Positions 1 to 7,548 are shown, counted from the first letter of the stretch. The stretch: 34,635 bases of DNA from an uncultured bacterium (GCA_937911525.1 CALDQK010000071.1:1-34635); one strand, 5' to 3'. Numbers and translations are program-made. The notes: generated from the letters alone by a model not told the origin.

Positions 1-370
1 GGTGACCACCAAGCTGCGCGTGATCAAGCCGCGCTACGTGGAGGTCTCGGCCAACGTCGCGGTCGTGCTCAAGCAGGGCGGCCCCGGCACCGACCGGATC
101 AAGGCGCGCCTCGAGGACGCGATCCGCAAGGCGCTGCACCCGCTCTTCGGCGGCCCCGACGGGAAGGGCTGGCCCTTCGGCCGGGCCGTGCACAAGTCGG
201 ACCTCTACCGGGTCGTCGAGGGCATGGAGGGCGTCGACTACGTCGAGGACCTCGACCTCTACGACGAGGACCTCAAGCGGACGGTGGTCCAGGTGCCCCT
301 CCGTGACGACGAGCTGGTCCACGTGGTCAGCGTCTCGGTCAAGGAGATCACCAAGGAGACGCTCACTTGA
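1..370 (+). CDS. Baseplate assembly protein J-like, C-terminal part (5' truncated by window)
   Basis: The reading frame is open from the window edge, so the GTG at base 2 is probably internal and only the last ~122 residues are visible. These match the C-terminal end of the 'putative baseplate assembly protein' family (TIGR02243-like, J/gp6 wedge) of phage-tail-like and extracellular contractile injection systems: a PRYVEVSANV strand, then a helix, then HPLFGGPDGKGWPFGRAV, then SDLYRVVEG and GVDYVEDL. In related particles this protein builds the wedge of the baseplate around the hub. Its stop overlaps the TTG start of the next gene (TTGA), which indicates one operon with translational coupling. 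The family call is by recognition of the motif order. The upstream half, needed to confirm the full domain set, is not in the window. Confidence 0.82.
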   Translation, partial: VTTKLRVIKPRYVEVSANVAVVLKQGGPGTDRIKARLEDAIRKALHPLFGGPDGKGWPFGRAVHKSDLYRVVEGMEGVDYVEDLDLYDEDLKRTVVQVPLRDDELVHVVSVSVKEITKETLT

Positions 371-1371
371 GCGAGCAAGGCGGAGACAACGGGGACGGGC
401 TCGAGCTCGACGCGCTCCGCCGCCAGAGCGCGCTCGAGACGCTCAAGAAGCAGCTCGCCGCCCGCGAGGTGCCGACGCCGCAGCTGGAGGGATACCCGCT
501 GCAGAAGGCGCGCAAGATCCTCTCGCTGGTGGGCGTGTCCCCCGAGCGGATCCGCCTCCGCCTGACCGAGCACCCGGGCGAGCGCGGGACGGTGATCCGC
601 CAGCGCCCCGCTCCGGGCCGCAAGGTCGACCTGACCGACCCCAACCAGCGCATCGAGCTGCAGGTGGCCGACGCCTCGCTGATGCACATGCTCCCCCAGA
701 TCTATCAGCGCAGCGACCTGACCGGCCGCAACTTCGTGCGCGAGTTGATGTGGGTCATGCAGCACGTCCAGTTCCAGACGGACGAGAAGCTGGACAACCT
801 CGAGCGCTACTTCGATCCGCACGAGTGCCCGCGCGAGTTCCTCGACTACCTGGCGAGCTGGGTCGCGCTGACCATGGACGCCGGCTGGCCCGAGGCCAAG
901 AAGCGCAGCCTGATCAAGAAGGCGGTCGAGCTCTATCACCTGCGCGGCACGCCGCGCGGCCTGCGGATCTACCTGCGGATCTTCACTGGTGTCGATCCGC
1001 TGATCATCGAGAACACCTGGCCCTTCCAGGGCTTCGTCGTCGGCGAGAGCTGCACGGTCGGCGTGGACAGCGTGATCACGCACCGGGTCAACCCGGCCCA
1101 CGCTTTCGTGGTCAAGATCCCGCTGCCGATCGAAGAAGTAGACAACCAAACCATCCTGCGGATCCACCGGATCATCGAGCAGGAGAAGCCCGTCCACACC
1201 GACTACTACCTGATCTTCGCCGAGCGCGAGGAGGAGGAAGTCGACACCGCCCTGACGGTCGGCGTCAGCTCGACGGTCGGCGTGGACACATGGCTCTCGG
1301 GGGACGACGCCGAAGGCTACTTCGACCCCCTGGCCGGCGATGGCGAGATGGAAGTCTCGTCGGAGTACTAA
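367..1371 (+). CDS. PASTA domain-phage tail protein I fusion (contractile injection system baseplate)
   Basis: 334 residues from a TTG that overlaps the previous stop by four bases. Residues ~37-101 look like one PASTA domain (GYPLQKARKIL at the start, VIRQRPAPGRKVDL in the middle, final strand IELQVA). Residues ~107-265 match phage tail protein I of the TIGR02242 type: LPQIYQR, then LDNLERYFDP, then FLDYLASWVAL, then ELYHLRGTPRGL. The C-terminus carries three TVGV repeats near residues 238-305 and an acidic tail. Tail protein I completes the baseplate wedge next to the J-like protein, which is exactly its neighbour here. PASTA domains are known from peptidoglycan-sensing kinases and PBPs, so the fusion could place a wall-binding module on the baseplate, but that is inference. 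No signal peptide is visible. Confidence 0.85.
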   Translation: MSEQGGDNGDGLELDALRRQSALETLKKQLAAREVPTPQLEGYPLQKARKILSLVGVSPERIRLRLTEHPGERGTVIRQRPAPGRKVDLTDPNQRIELQVADASLMHMLPQIYQRSDLTGRNFVRELMWVMQHVQFQTDEKLDNLERYFDPHECPREFLDYLASWVALTMDAGWPEAKKRSLIKKAVELYHLRGTPRGLRIYLRIFTGVDPLIIENTWPFQGFVVGESCTVGVDSVITHRVNPAHAFVVKIPLPIEEVDNQTILRIHRIIEQEKPVHTDYYLIFAEREEEEVDTALTVGVSSTVGVDTWLSGDDAEGYFDPLAGDGEMEVSSEY

Positions 1372-1382
1372 CGAGGAACTAA

Positions 1383-2999
1383 ATGGCTGACGACGCACGC
1401 CAGGGCTACCTGCGCCTGAACCACTTCCACGGGCTGCGCCTCGAGAGCGAGGACTTCCAGACGGGTGAGCGCTACCACGTCGAGAAGCGCAAGCTCCACA
1501 ACGCCGCCCTGCACGGGCACGGGATCGTGGCCCACTGGCGCGGCGAGCTGAAGGTGATCGGCCGCCGCCGCGGCGACATGTCCATCGACGTCAACGCGGG
1601 CTACGCGATCGACGGCGAAGGCAACGACGTGATCCTGTGGGACCCCAAGATCGTCACGATCGACCCGGGCAAGCAGCTGCCGCAGCTGCCCGGCACGGCC
1701 TACATCGTGCTGAAGTACGTCGAGGACCCGGTCGAGTTCGTCGTCAACAAGGCGAACCCCAAGTTCAAGGGCCACCGGCGCATCTTCGAGACCTGCCGCG
1801 TCGACGTCGACAGCAGCCCGCCCGACCCGCGCGACGGGGTCGAGCTGGCGCGGATCCTCATCACGGCCGACACGATCGAGATCACCGACGCGCGCGACCC
1901 CAACAACCCGGGCCCGGGCGAGATCGACCTCCGCTACCGCGGACACGCCGGCCAGGCCGGCACCGCGGTCGACGTGGACCTGCGCAACAAGATGCAGGAC
2001 CTCTTCGTCGAGCTGCGCAAGATCCTCGGCAACTTCGCGCGCAACGGGATCCACTCGGCCCGTGACATGCGCGCCGCGGCGATGGTCCTCCAGATGCTGC
2101 TCGAGACCAACAACCTCGACTCGCCCCAGGTCGTGAGCGGGATCCGACTCCTGCTCGAGCTCGCCGACGAGATGCGCGTCGACGTCGACCTCAACTTCCC
2201 CGAGCTGAACGGCGTGCGGGAGTGGGAGCAGTGGAAGGAGGTCATCGACGCGCTGACCAGCATGGCGCGCGAGGCCAAGCCCCTGCGCGGCGACCTCGAG
2301 AACCTGCTCAACCGCCTCATCACCGCGGCGGACTCGCTCCGCCTGGCCGCCGACGTCAAGCCGGCTCCCAAGCCCGAGCCCAAGCCCGTCGAGGAGGCCA
2401 AGCCCGAGGCCGCCGAGGAGGAGGAAGAGGAGGAAGAGGAGGAGGAGACTCCAGCGGAGCCGGTCAAGGACCCGGCCGCCAAGGAGCTCACCTGGGACCA
2501 GCTCAAGGAGTCCTCGGTCCTGCCGGACAAGATCTTCATGGACGGCAAGAACTACCACCTCGTCGACCAGATCGCCGTCGGCGACCGCAAGAGCGAGGCG
2601 AGCCACGACTTCCAGATCGTGGGCGCCAAGCAGGACTGGAAGGCCAACCAGACCTTCTCCTACCCCGACGGGGTCAAGGCCACCGCGCGCGGTCGCTCGC
2701 ACGTGGGCGGCACCTCGCAGTGGAACATTCAGAACCTCGCGCCCGGCCGGGACGTGGTGATCGCCAAGCGGATCGACTTCGTCCGCGGCGACATCGTGAC
2801 CCGGATCGAGATCGACGGCTCCTCGGTCGGAGACTGGACGATCGACGGGAGCGACCGCAAGCACCGCTGGCGCAACTGGCTGTTCCGGGTCCCCGGTGAC
2901 TCGATCGGCTCTAACTCCGTCGAGTGCAAGCAGGTGGCGGTCGAGGCCGACCGCGACGTCAACATGTTCGGGCTCTGGTTCTACCAGGCGCAGGAGTAG
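1383..2999 (+). CDS. Tail-associated protein with N-terminal HFHG domain, acidic hinge and beta-rich C-domain
   Basis: 538 residues; ATG preceded by GAGG eight bases upstream and eleven bases after the previous stop, so it is in the same operon. The N-terminus (~8-60) has the pattern LNHFHGLRL, ESEDFQ, Y..EKRKLHN, LHGHGIV that I associate with uncharacterised proteins next to tail protein I in eCIS and phage-like clusters. Residues ~60-330 are mixed alpha/beta and then helical. A Pro-Lys-Glu stretch with a run of ten or more glutamates (~330-365) acts as a flexible hinge. The C-terminal ~170 residues look beta-rich (VTRIEIDGSSVGDW, then WRNWLFRVPGD), as in jelly-roll accessory or lectin-like domains. 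Position and modularity suggest a baseplate accessory or receptor-binding fibre. The function is not established. Confidence 0.75.
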   Translation: MADDARQGYLRLNHFHGLRLESEDFQTGERYHVEKRKLHNAALHGHGIVAHWRGELKVIGRRRGDMSIDVNAGYAIDGEGNDVILWDPKIVTIDPGKQLPQLPGTAYIVLKYVEDPVEFVVNKANPKFKGHRRIFETCRVDVDSSPPDPRDGVELARILITADTIEITDARDPNNPGPGEIDLRYRGHAGQAGTAVDVDLRNKMQDLFVELRKILGNFARNGIHSARDMRAAAMVLQMLLETNNLDSPQVVSGIRLLLELADEMRVDVDLNFPELNGVREWEQWKEVIDALTSMAREAKPLRGDLENLLNRLITAADSLRLAADVKPAPKPEPKPVEEAKPEAAEEEEEEEEEEETPAEPVKDPAAKELTWDQLKESSVLPDKIFMDGKNYHLVDQIAVGDRKSEASHDFQIVGAKQDWKANQTFSYPDGVKATARGRSHVGGTSQWNIQNLAPGRDVVIAKRIDFVRGDIVTRIEIDGSSVGDWTIDGSDRKHRWRNWLFRVPGDSIGSNSVECKQVAVEADRDVNMFGLWFYQAQE

Positions 3000-3013
3000 C
3001 GCAAGCCCTTGCG
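3000..3013 (+). terminator. Short hairpin just after the tail gene stop
   Basis: CGCAA-GCCC-TTGCG forms a perfect five-base stem directly behind the TAG of the tail-associated gene. There is no U-tract, so it is at best a weak terminator or 3' end stabiliser. The remaining ~180 bases up to the FHA gene show no clear promoter by eye. Confidence 0.25.
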
Positions 3014-3194
3014 TCGTTGAGGCCTACGGGCCATAGTGGGCCGCGGCATGCGCCCTAAGTGCTTTGGGTTCACGCCGTAGGGATCTGGAACTCGAGTCCT
3101 CGACTTAGGTAGGGGCTCAGGACGAAACTGAGCTCACGCGAGCGAGGCAGTTGGGGAGCCTCCCGAGGACCCCACTGGAGACTGGGAAGTCAGC

Positions 3195-3791
3195 ATGGGC
3201 GATACGAAGCTGTGCAAGAACGGGCACATCATGGAGGCCAACTGGGACACCTGTCCCTACTGCCCCCGGCCCGCTGGCGCTCCTATGGCGCCGCCTCCCA
3301 TGGCCGCGCCGCCTGCGGCGGGTCGACCCCAGATCCCCCCGACCCGCATGGCCGTCCCCGTCCCGGCGCCGGCGCCGGCCCCAGCGCCAGCTCCGATGCC
3401 CATGCCGACCCCCGTGCCGGCAGCGCGTCCCTCGGCGAACGCCAAGAAGACCCGCCTGGTCTTCGAGGACAAGAAGCTGCCCGTCGCCGGCTGGCTGGTC
3501 GCTCTGACCGGCAAGTACAAGGGCGAAGACTTCAAGATCCGCGAGGGCAAGACCTCGATCGGGTCCGATCCGAGCAACGACGTGGTCCTGACCGAGGACT
3601 ACATCTCGACCCGCCACGCCACGATCAAGTTCGTGGAGAAGGACGGCGAGCGGATCTTCATCCTCACCGACCTCGACTCGAGCAACGGCACCTTCCTCAA
3701 CGACAGCGAGGAGCCGATCGCCCGCGAGGAGCTGGTCGACAACGACACGGTGACCTTCGGCTCGACCCGCATGAAGTTCAAGTGCCTCTAG
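3195..3791 (+). CDS. Zinc-ribbon FHA domain protein, copy 1
   Basis: 198 residues. The start has a short metal-binding-like knuckle: C7, H11, C20 and C23 in the pattern C-KNGH...DTCPYC. A Pro/Ala/Met linker follows (~28-92). The C-terminal half (~97-198) is a forkhead-associated domain, which normally binds phosphothreonine peptides: IGSDPSND, STRH (~138-141), then SSNGTFLND (~162-170). The usual FHA 'GR' is GS here, so the arginine that commonly contacts phosphate is absent, although the serine and histidine of the second motif remain. It lies 195 bases after the tail genes and upstream of a second FHA gene, a PP2C phosphatase and a Ser/Thr kinase on the same strand, so it is a plausible reader of that kinase's phosphorylation. 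A GGGAAG about seven bases upstream may serve as ribosome site. Confidence 0.9.
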   Translation: MGDTKLCKNGHIMEANWDTCPYCPRPAGAPMAPPPMAAPPAAGRPQIPPTRMAVPVPAPAPAPAPAPMPMPTPVPAARPSANAKKTRLVFEDKKLPVAGWLVALTGKYKGEDFKIREGKTSIGSDPSNDVVLTEDYISTRHATIKFVEKDGERIFILTDLDSSNGTFLNDSEEPIAREELVDNDTVTFGSTRMKFKCL

Positions 3792-4306
3792 CGGCCGCGG
3801 ACTGGCCCTCCTAGCCGCACATTCCAAGAGAGCAGATCAAGATGAACCGAGAGATCCCCCCCACCCGCATGAACGTCCCCGTCCCGCCGCCGACCCCGGC
3901 GCCGGCGCCGATGCCCATGCCGACGCCCGTTCCGGCGCCGCGTCCCTCCGCGAACGCCAAGAAGACCCGCATGATCTTCGAGGACGCCAAGCTGCCGGTC
4001 GCCGGCTGGCTGGTCGCCCTCACCGGCAAGTACAAGGGCGAGGACTTCAAGATCCGCGAGGGCAAGACCTCGATCGGGTCCGATCCGAGCAACGACGTGG
4101 TCCTGACCGAGGACTACATCTCGACCCGCCACGCCACGATCAAGTTCGTGGAGAAGGACGGCGAGCGGATCTTCATCCTCACCGACCTCGACTCGAGCAA
4201 CGGCACCTTCCTCAACGACAGCGAGGAGCCGATCGCCCGCGAGGAGCTGGTCGACAACGACACGGTCACCTTTGGGCAGACCCGCATGAAGTTCAAGTGC
4301 CTCTAG
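3331..4306 (+). repeat. Tandem duplication of the FHA module, ~515-521 bp period
   Basis: Bases 3331-3791 and 3852-4306 are two copies of the linker plus FHA segment. By direct reading, 3528-3751 is identical to 4043-4266 (224 bases, offset 515). At the 5' edge the offset is 521, showing a six-base length difference in the Pro/Ala linker. Synonymous changes occur just outside the identical block. The pattern fits a duplication homogenised by gene conversion, or a recent duplication. Confidence 0.9.
3842..4306 (+). CDS. FHA domain protein, copy 2 (short paralogue without zinc ribbon)
   Basis: 154 residues. It is a tandem duplicate of the preceding gene, beginning inside the linker: the same IPPTRM start, a Pro/Ala linker and a nearly identical FHA domain (IGSDPSND ~76-84, STRH ~94-97, NGT ~120-122). 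Residue changes in the FHA domain are very few, the clearest being near the end, where FGSTRMKF becomes FGQTRMKF. The zinc-ribbon N-terminus is missing, so this copy keeps only the reader domain and the same GS in place of GR. The ATG has only a weak purine-rich stretch upstream (AAGAGAGCAGA), and 50 bases separate it from copy 1, so coupled translation is likely. It may compete with, or dimerise with, copy 1; this is inference. Confidence 0.88.
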   Translation: MNREIPPTRMNVPVPPPTPAPAPMPMPTPVPAPRPSANAKKTRMIFEDAKLPVAGWLVALTGKYKGEDFKIREGKTSIGSDPSNDVVLTEDYISTRHATIKFVEKDGERIFILTDLDSSNGTFLNDSEEPIAREELVDNDTVTFGQTRMKFKCL

Positions 4307-4385
4307 CCCGAGGCTCCAGGTGACCCCAAGGGAGCCTGACTCCCGAGGCGCTCTGCCTAGCCCCCGACTCGCTTCTACTCTCCTT

Positions 4386-4435
4386 GCGCCTCTCGAGGCG
4401 CATCGCCCCTTCGTTGGGCCCTCCGCTGAGGGCCC
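4386..4435 (+). other. Two consecutive perfect hairpins in the FHA2-PP2C gap
   Basis: The 150-base gap holds GCGCCTC-TC-GAGGCGC (4386-4401) and GGGCCCTC-CGCT-GAGGGCCC (4416-4435). Neither is followed by a U-tract. They lie 20-70 bases before the PP2C start, so they could attenuate or process the transcript between the FHA pair and the phosphatase-kinase pair. The function is not shown. Confidence 0.5.
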
Positions 4436-4456
4436 CCAGATGGACCGACGACCTGC

Positions 4457-5749
4457 GTGAAGATTCGCGACGACGTCGAGATCGGACAGCACTCCCACGT
4501 GGGCATGGCCCGCACGGAGAACCAGGACTTCTTCGGCTACTGGGAGCCGGACGAAGATCGCCTGTTCGACCTCAAGGGTCGCCTGGCCGTCGTCTGCGAC
4601 GGAATGGGCGGCCACTCGGGTGGCGAGATCGCCAGCCGCCTCGCCGTAAAGGCGATCATCGACAACTACGAGCAGGCTGAGAGCGAGAACATCGTCGAGG
4701 CCCTGCGGGCCTCGATCGAGCTCGCCAACCGCCAGGTCTACAACGAGGGCCAGCGGCTCAAAGAGCTGGACGGCATGGGGACCACGGTCACGGCCCTCGT
4801 GCACCGCCGCGACATGGTCTATTTCGGCCAGGTCGGAGACAGCCGCGCCTACCTGATTCGAGGTGGCGCGATGAAGCAAATGACCAAGGACCACTCGCTG
4901 GTTCAGCAGCTCGTCGACGAGGGGCTGCTCGACAAGAGCGAGATGGAGAGCCACCCCGACAAGAACGTGATCCTGCGCTCGCTGGGGGTCAAGCCCGAGG
5001 TCGAGGTCGACGTCAGTCACATCCCGATCGCCAACGGCGACCTGTTCCTGATCTGCTCGGACGGGCTCTCGGGCCTCGTGACCGACGACGAAATGCTGGC
5101 CCTCGTCAACGCGGGCGTGTCTGGCCAAAAGGCCCTGCGCCAGATCTGCGAGGACCTGGTCAACCAGGCCAACGCCGCCGGCGGCCACGACAACATCACG
5201 GTCCAGCTGCTGCGGATCAACGCGACCGACAGCGCGACGACCGACACCACCCCCGAAGAGACCGTCACCGCGGCCTTCACGCAGGACCAGATCGACGAGT
5301 CGATCCGCAAGGCCCGTGAAGAAGCCGCCGCCCGCGACGGAGGCGCGCCGGCAGCGGCCGCCGCCCCGGCGCCAGCCGCGAGCGAGGGTCCGGTGATCCC
5401 GGCGACCCAGCCCGCGATGCCGGTTCCTCAGCTCGAGGAGCCGGCCAGCGCCTCGCGCTCTGCGGGAGGCCTGGGCAAGCTCCTGGTCGGGCTCTTGCTC
5501 GGCGCCGTGATCGGCGCCGGCGGGACCTTCGCGGTCCTCTTCGCCCGCGAGCGGGGCGCGGCCGAGGCCGCCCGGGATCAGGCCAAGGAGACCCTCGACG
5601 CGAGCAAGGGCAACGCGGTCCTGATCGACAAAGCCAAGGACGCCTTCGAGCAAGGAAAGGCGGCCTACCGAGAGAACGACTTCGAGGAGGCGCGAGCTCG
5701 GTTCATCGCCGCCGAGCGCCTCTGTGAACTGGCGGGAGAGGCCCAATGA
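4457..5749 (+). CDS. Membrane-anchored PP2C-family Ser/Thr protein phosphatase
   Basis: 430 residues from a GTG start; later starts would cut the first motif. Residues ~1-250 are a bacterial PP2C (PPM) phosphatase that removes phosphate from Ser/Thr using two metal ions: RTENQD (D24), VVCDGMGGHSGGE (D48), VGDSRAYL (~125), LICSDGLSGLV (~200) and GGHDNITV (~240). A Pro/Ala linker leads to one membrane helix (~338-363, LLVGLLLGAVIGAGG). A ~65-residue helical tail with TPR-like character lies on the far side of the membrane, so the catalytic domain should be cytoplasmic. The stop overlaps the kinase start (ATGA), so the opposing enzymes are made together. This pairing is the standard way of setting reversible phosphorylation of FHA-bound targets; the targets here are probably among the neighbouring FHA or baseplate proteins (inference). 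Confidence 0.93.
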   Translation: MKIRDDVEIGQHSHVGMARTENQDFFGYWEPDEDRLFDLKGRLAVVCDGMGGHSGGEIASRLAVKAIIDNYEQAESENIVEALRASIELANRQVYNEGQRLKELDGMGTTVTALVHRRDMVYFGQVGDSRAYLIRGGAMKQMTKDHSLVQQLVDEGLLDKSEMESHPDKNVILRSLGVKPEVEVDVSHIPIANGDLFLICSDGLSGLVTDDEMLALVNAGVSGQKALRQICEDLVNQANAAGGHDNITVQLLRINATDSATTDTTPEETVTAAFTQDQIDESIRKAREEAAARDGGAPAAAAAPAPAASEGPVIPATQPAMPVPQLEEPASASRSAGGLGKLLVGLLLGAVIGAGGTFAVLFARERGAAEAARDQAKETLDASKGNAVLIDKAKDAFEQGKAAYRENDFEEARARFIAAERLCELAGEAQ

Positions 5750-7407
5750 TCGGGGCGCAAGTCGGTGACTACAAGATCGTCGCCGAGCTCGGCGAGGGCG
5801 GCATGGGCATGGTCTACAAGGGCCAGCACGCCGCGCTGGGGCAGATCGTAGCGGTCAAGTCGCTCCACCCGACCCTGATGAGCAACCAGGCCGCGAAGGA
5901 CCGCTTCGAGCGGGAAGCGCAGGCCCTGGCGCGCCTCAACCACCCCAACATCATTGGCCTGTTGAACTTCATCAACAACGCCGACGGCTGCTTCATCGTG
6001 ATGGAGTTCGCCGAGGGTGAGGACCTCGAGGACAAGCTGCAGCGCATGGGCCTGATCCCCCCGCCGCAGTGCATCCCCTGGTTCATCGAGGCCTGCCGCG
6101 GGCTCGAGTACGCCCACCAGCAGGGGATCATTCACCGCGACATCAAGCCCAGCAACATCATCGTCCACCCCTCGGGCACGACCAAGCTGCTCGACTTCGG
6201 CACGGCCAAGCTCGTCGACGCCCAGCGCCTGACCCAGCAGGGCATGACCCTGGGCACGGTGATCTACATGTCGAAGGAGCAGCTCCTCGGCAAGCCGCTG
6301 GACGCCCGCTCCGACGTCTACAGCCTGGGCGTGACCCTCTACGAGTGCGTCACCGGCCAGCTGCCCTTCTACGACGAAGAGGAGCGCAAGCTCGTCGTCA
6401 AGATCGCCAAGGAAGAGCCGATCCCCCCGCGGCAACACTACCCCGGGATCTCGCCTCAGCTCGAGGCGATCATCCTCAAGGCGATGGCCAAGGACCCGGC
6501 CCAGCGCTACCAGAGCAGCACCGAGTTCGAGCACGCCCTGGCGGGCCTCCCCGAGGCCGGTGGCTCGCTGGCCGCCAGCCAGGCCAGCCCCCTCGCCGCC
6601 ACTCCCCCGCCGACCGCGAGCGCGGGCCCCGCGACGCCCTCTCCCACGCCGACGCCTGCCACCCCGCAGCCCGCCTTCGGCGGCGGCTCCCCGGCCCCCG
6701 CGGCGGGCGGAGGAGGCGCCCCGTCGTTCACCGAGATCCTCTTCTCGCCCCTCTTCCTGGGCGGCCTGGTGTGCTGCGTGATCGGCCTCGGCGCGGGCGT
6801 GCCCCTCGTCGCGATCGGCTTCATGAACGAGCAGTCCACGCTCAAGATCGTGGGCCTGATCTTGCTGCCCGTGTTCCTGCTCCTCGGCGTGTTGCTCTGC
6901 GTGCTCGGGATGGTCAAGGCCAAGGCAGCGGGCGGGAAGGGCGGCGGAGGCGGCGCGGTCGCCGCGCCGCCGGCGATGCCGGCCTCGGTCACCTCGACCG
7001 TCCCCCAGAACAACCCCTTCGGCGCTCAGCCGGCGGGCGGCACCCTCAACGTCGACTCGCCAGGCGCCGCCCAGCACTACGCTCCGCCGCCCGCGACGGC
7101 CCAGCCCGCCGCGGCGGGCCAGGCGCTGGTCCAGGTGATCGACGGCAATGACAAGGGCCTCCAGGCCACGGTGACCGCGACCACCCCGGTGACCCTCGGT
7201 CGCGCGCCGGCCTGCTCGATCACGCTCAACGACCCGGGCGTCTCGGGTCAGCACGCCTCGATCGGCTTCGAGGCCTCGACCCTGGTCGTGACCGACACCG
7301 GCAGCCGCAACGGTGTGTTCGTGAACAACCAGAAGATCGCGCGCCAGCAGCTCTCCTCGGGCGACCTGATCGTGGTCGGCTCGACACGCCTGCTGGTCAG
7401 CCTCTAG
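5746..7407 (+). CDS. Ser/Thr protein kinase with two membrane helices and C-terminal FHA domain
   Basis: 553 residues. Hanks-type kinase domain (~8-265): glycine loop GEGGMG (16-21), lysine K38 in VAVK, HRDIKPSN (130-137), DFG (150-152). The usual APE reads SKE (YMSKEQ), keeping the glutamate but not the Ala-Pro. A Pro/Ala linker (~268-330) precedes two predicted membrane helices (~336-358 and ~366-390) that would form a hairpin. After another linker comes an FHA domain (~460-553) with intact LGRAPAC, GQHA and SRNGVF motifs, unlike the two small FHA proteins upstream. Kinase and FHA domain should face the cytoplasm on the same side. The ATGA overlap with the PP2C gene couples expression. Together with the phosphatase and FHA genes it forms a complete phospho-switch directly behind injection-system genes. 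Confidence 0.94.
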   Translation: MIGAQVGDYKIVAELGEGGMGMVYKGQHAALGQIVAVKSLHPTLMSNQAAKDRFEREAQALARLNHPNIIGLLNFINNADGCFIVMEFAEGEDLEDKLQRMGLIPPPQCIPWFIEACRGLEYAHQQGIIHRDIKPSNIIVHPSGTTKLLDFGTAKLVDAQRLTQQGMTLGTVIYMSKEQLLGKPLDARSDVYSLGVTLYECVTGQLPFYDEEERKLVVKIAKEEPIPPRQHYPGISPQLEAIILKAMAKDPAQRYQSSTEFEHALAGLPEAGGSLAASQASPLAATPPPTASAGPATPSPTPTPATPQPAFGGGSPAPAAGGGGAPSFTEILFSPLFLGGLVCCVIGLGAGVPLVAIGFMNEQSTLKIVGLILLPVFLLLGVLLCVLGMVKAKAAGGKGGGGGAVAAPPAMPASVTSTVPQNNPFGAQPAGGTLNVDSPGAAQHYAPPPATAQPAAAGQALVQVIDGNDKGLQATVTATTPVTLGRAPACSITLNDPGVSGQHASIGFEASTLVVTDTGSRNGVFVNNQKIARQQLSSGDLIVVGSTRLLVSL

Positions 7408-7442
7408 GGCACCTCCTAGGTCGTCGCGAGCGCCCCCTCCTC

Positions 7443-7478
7443 GACAGCGCTGTCCCTTCGTCGAGCCAGCGCTGGCTC
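7443..7478. promoter_or_regulatory. Twin palindromes with shared CAGCGCTG core
   Basis: GACAGCGCTGTC (7443-7454) and GAGCCAGCGCTGGCTC (7463-7478) are both perfect palindromes around the same CAGCGCTG core. Their centres are 22 bases apart, about two helical turns. They lie between the kinase stop and a small gene, 70-105 bases upstream of its ATG. Such spacing suits two dimers of a DNA-binding protein on one DNA face. They could instead be RNA hairpins ending the kinase transcript. Confidence 0.4.
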
Positions 7479-7548
7479 ACGGCGGACGCGTGGGCTCCCC
7501 TCTCCCCGGCATGCGGCTTGCGCACTCCAAGGCGAAAGGAGGCCCCAT

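Noticed and set aside
259-1398. Long - strand open frame opposite the baseplate genes
   Set aside because: It is the antisense shadow of well-recognised + strand genes. High GC makes such frames common, and its composition (repeated VDV/LVR) fits no family.
2385-2450. GA-rich run as a regulatory purine tract
   Set aside because: It is fully explained by the Lys/Glu-rich hinge of the tail-associated protein.
3788-5746. 652-residue - strand frame opposite FHA2 and PP2C
   Set aside because: Both + strand genes have clear motifs and overlaps; the antisense frame has none.
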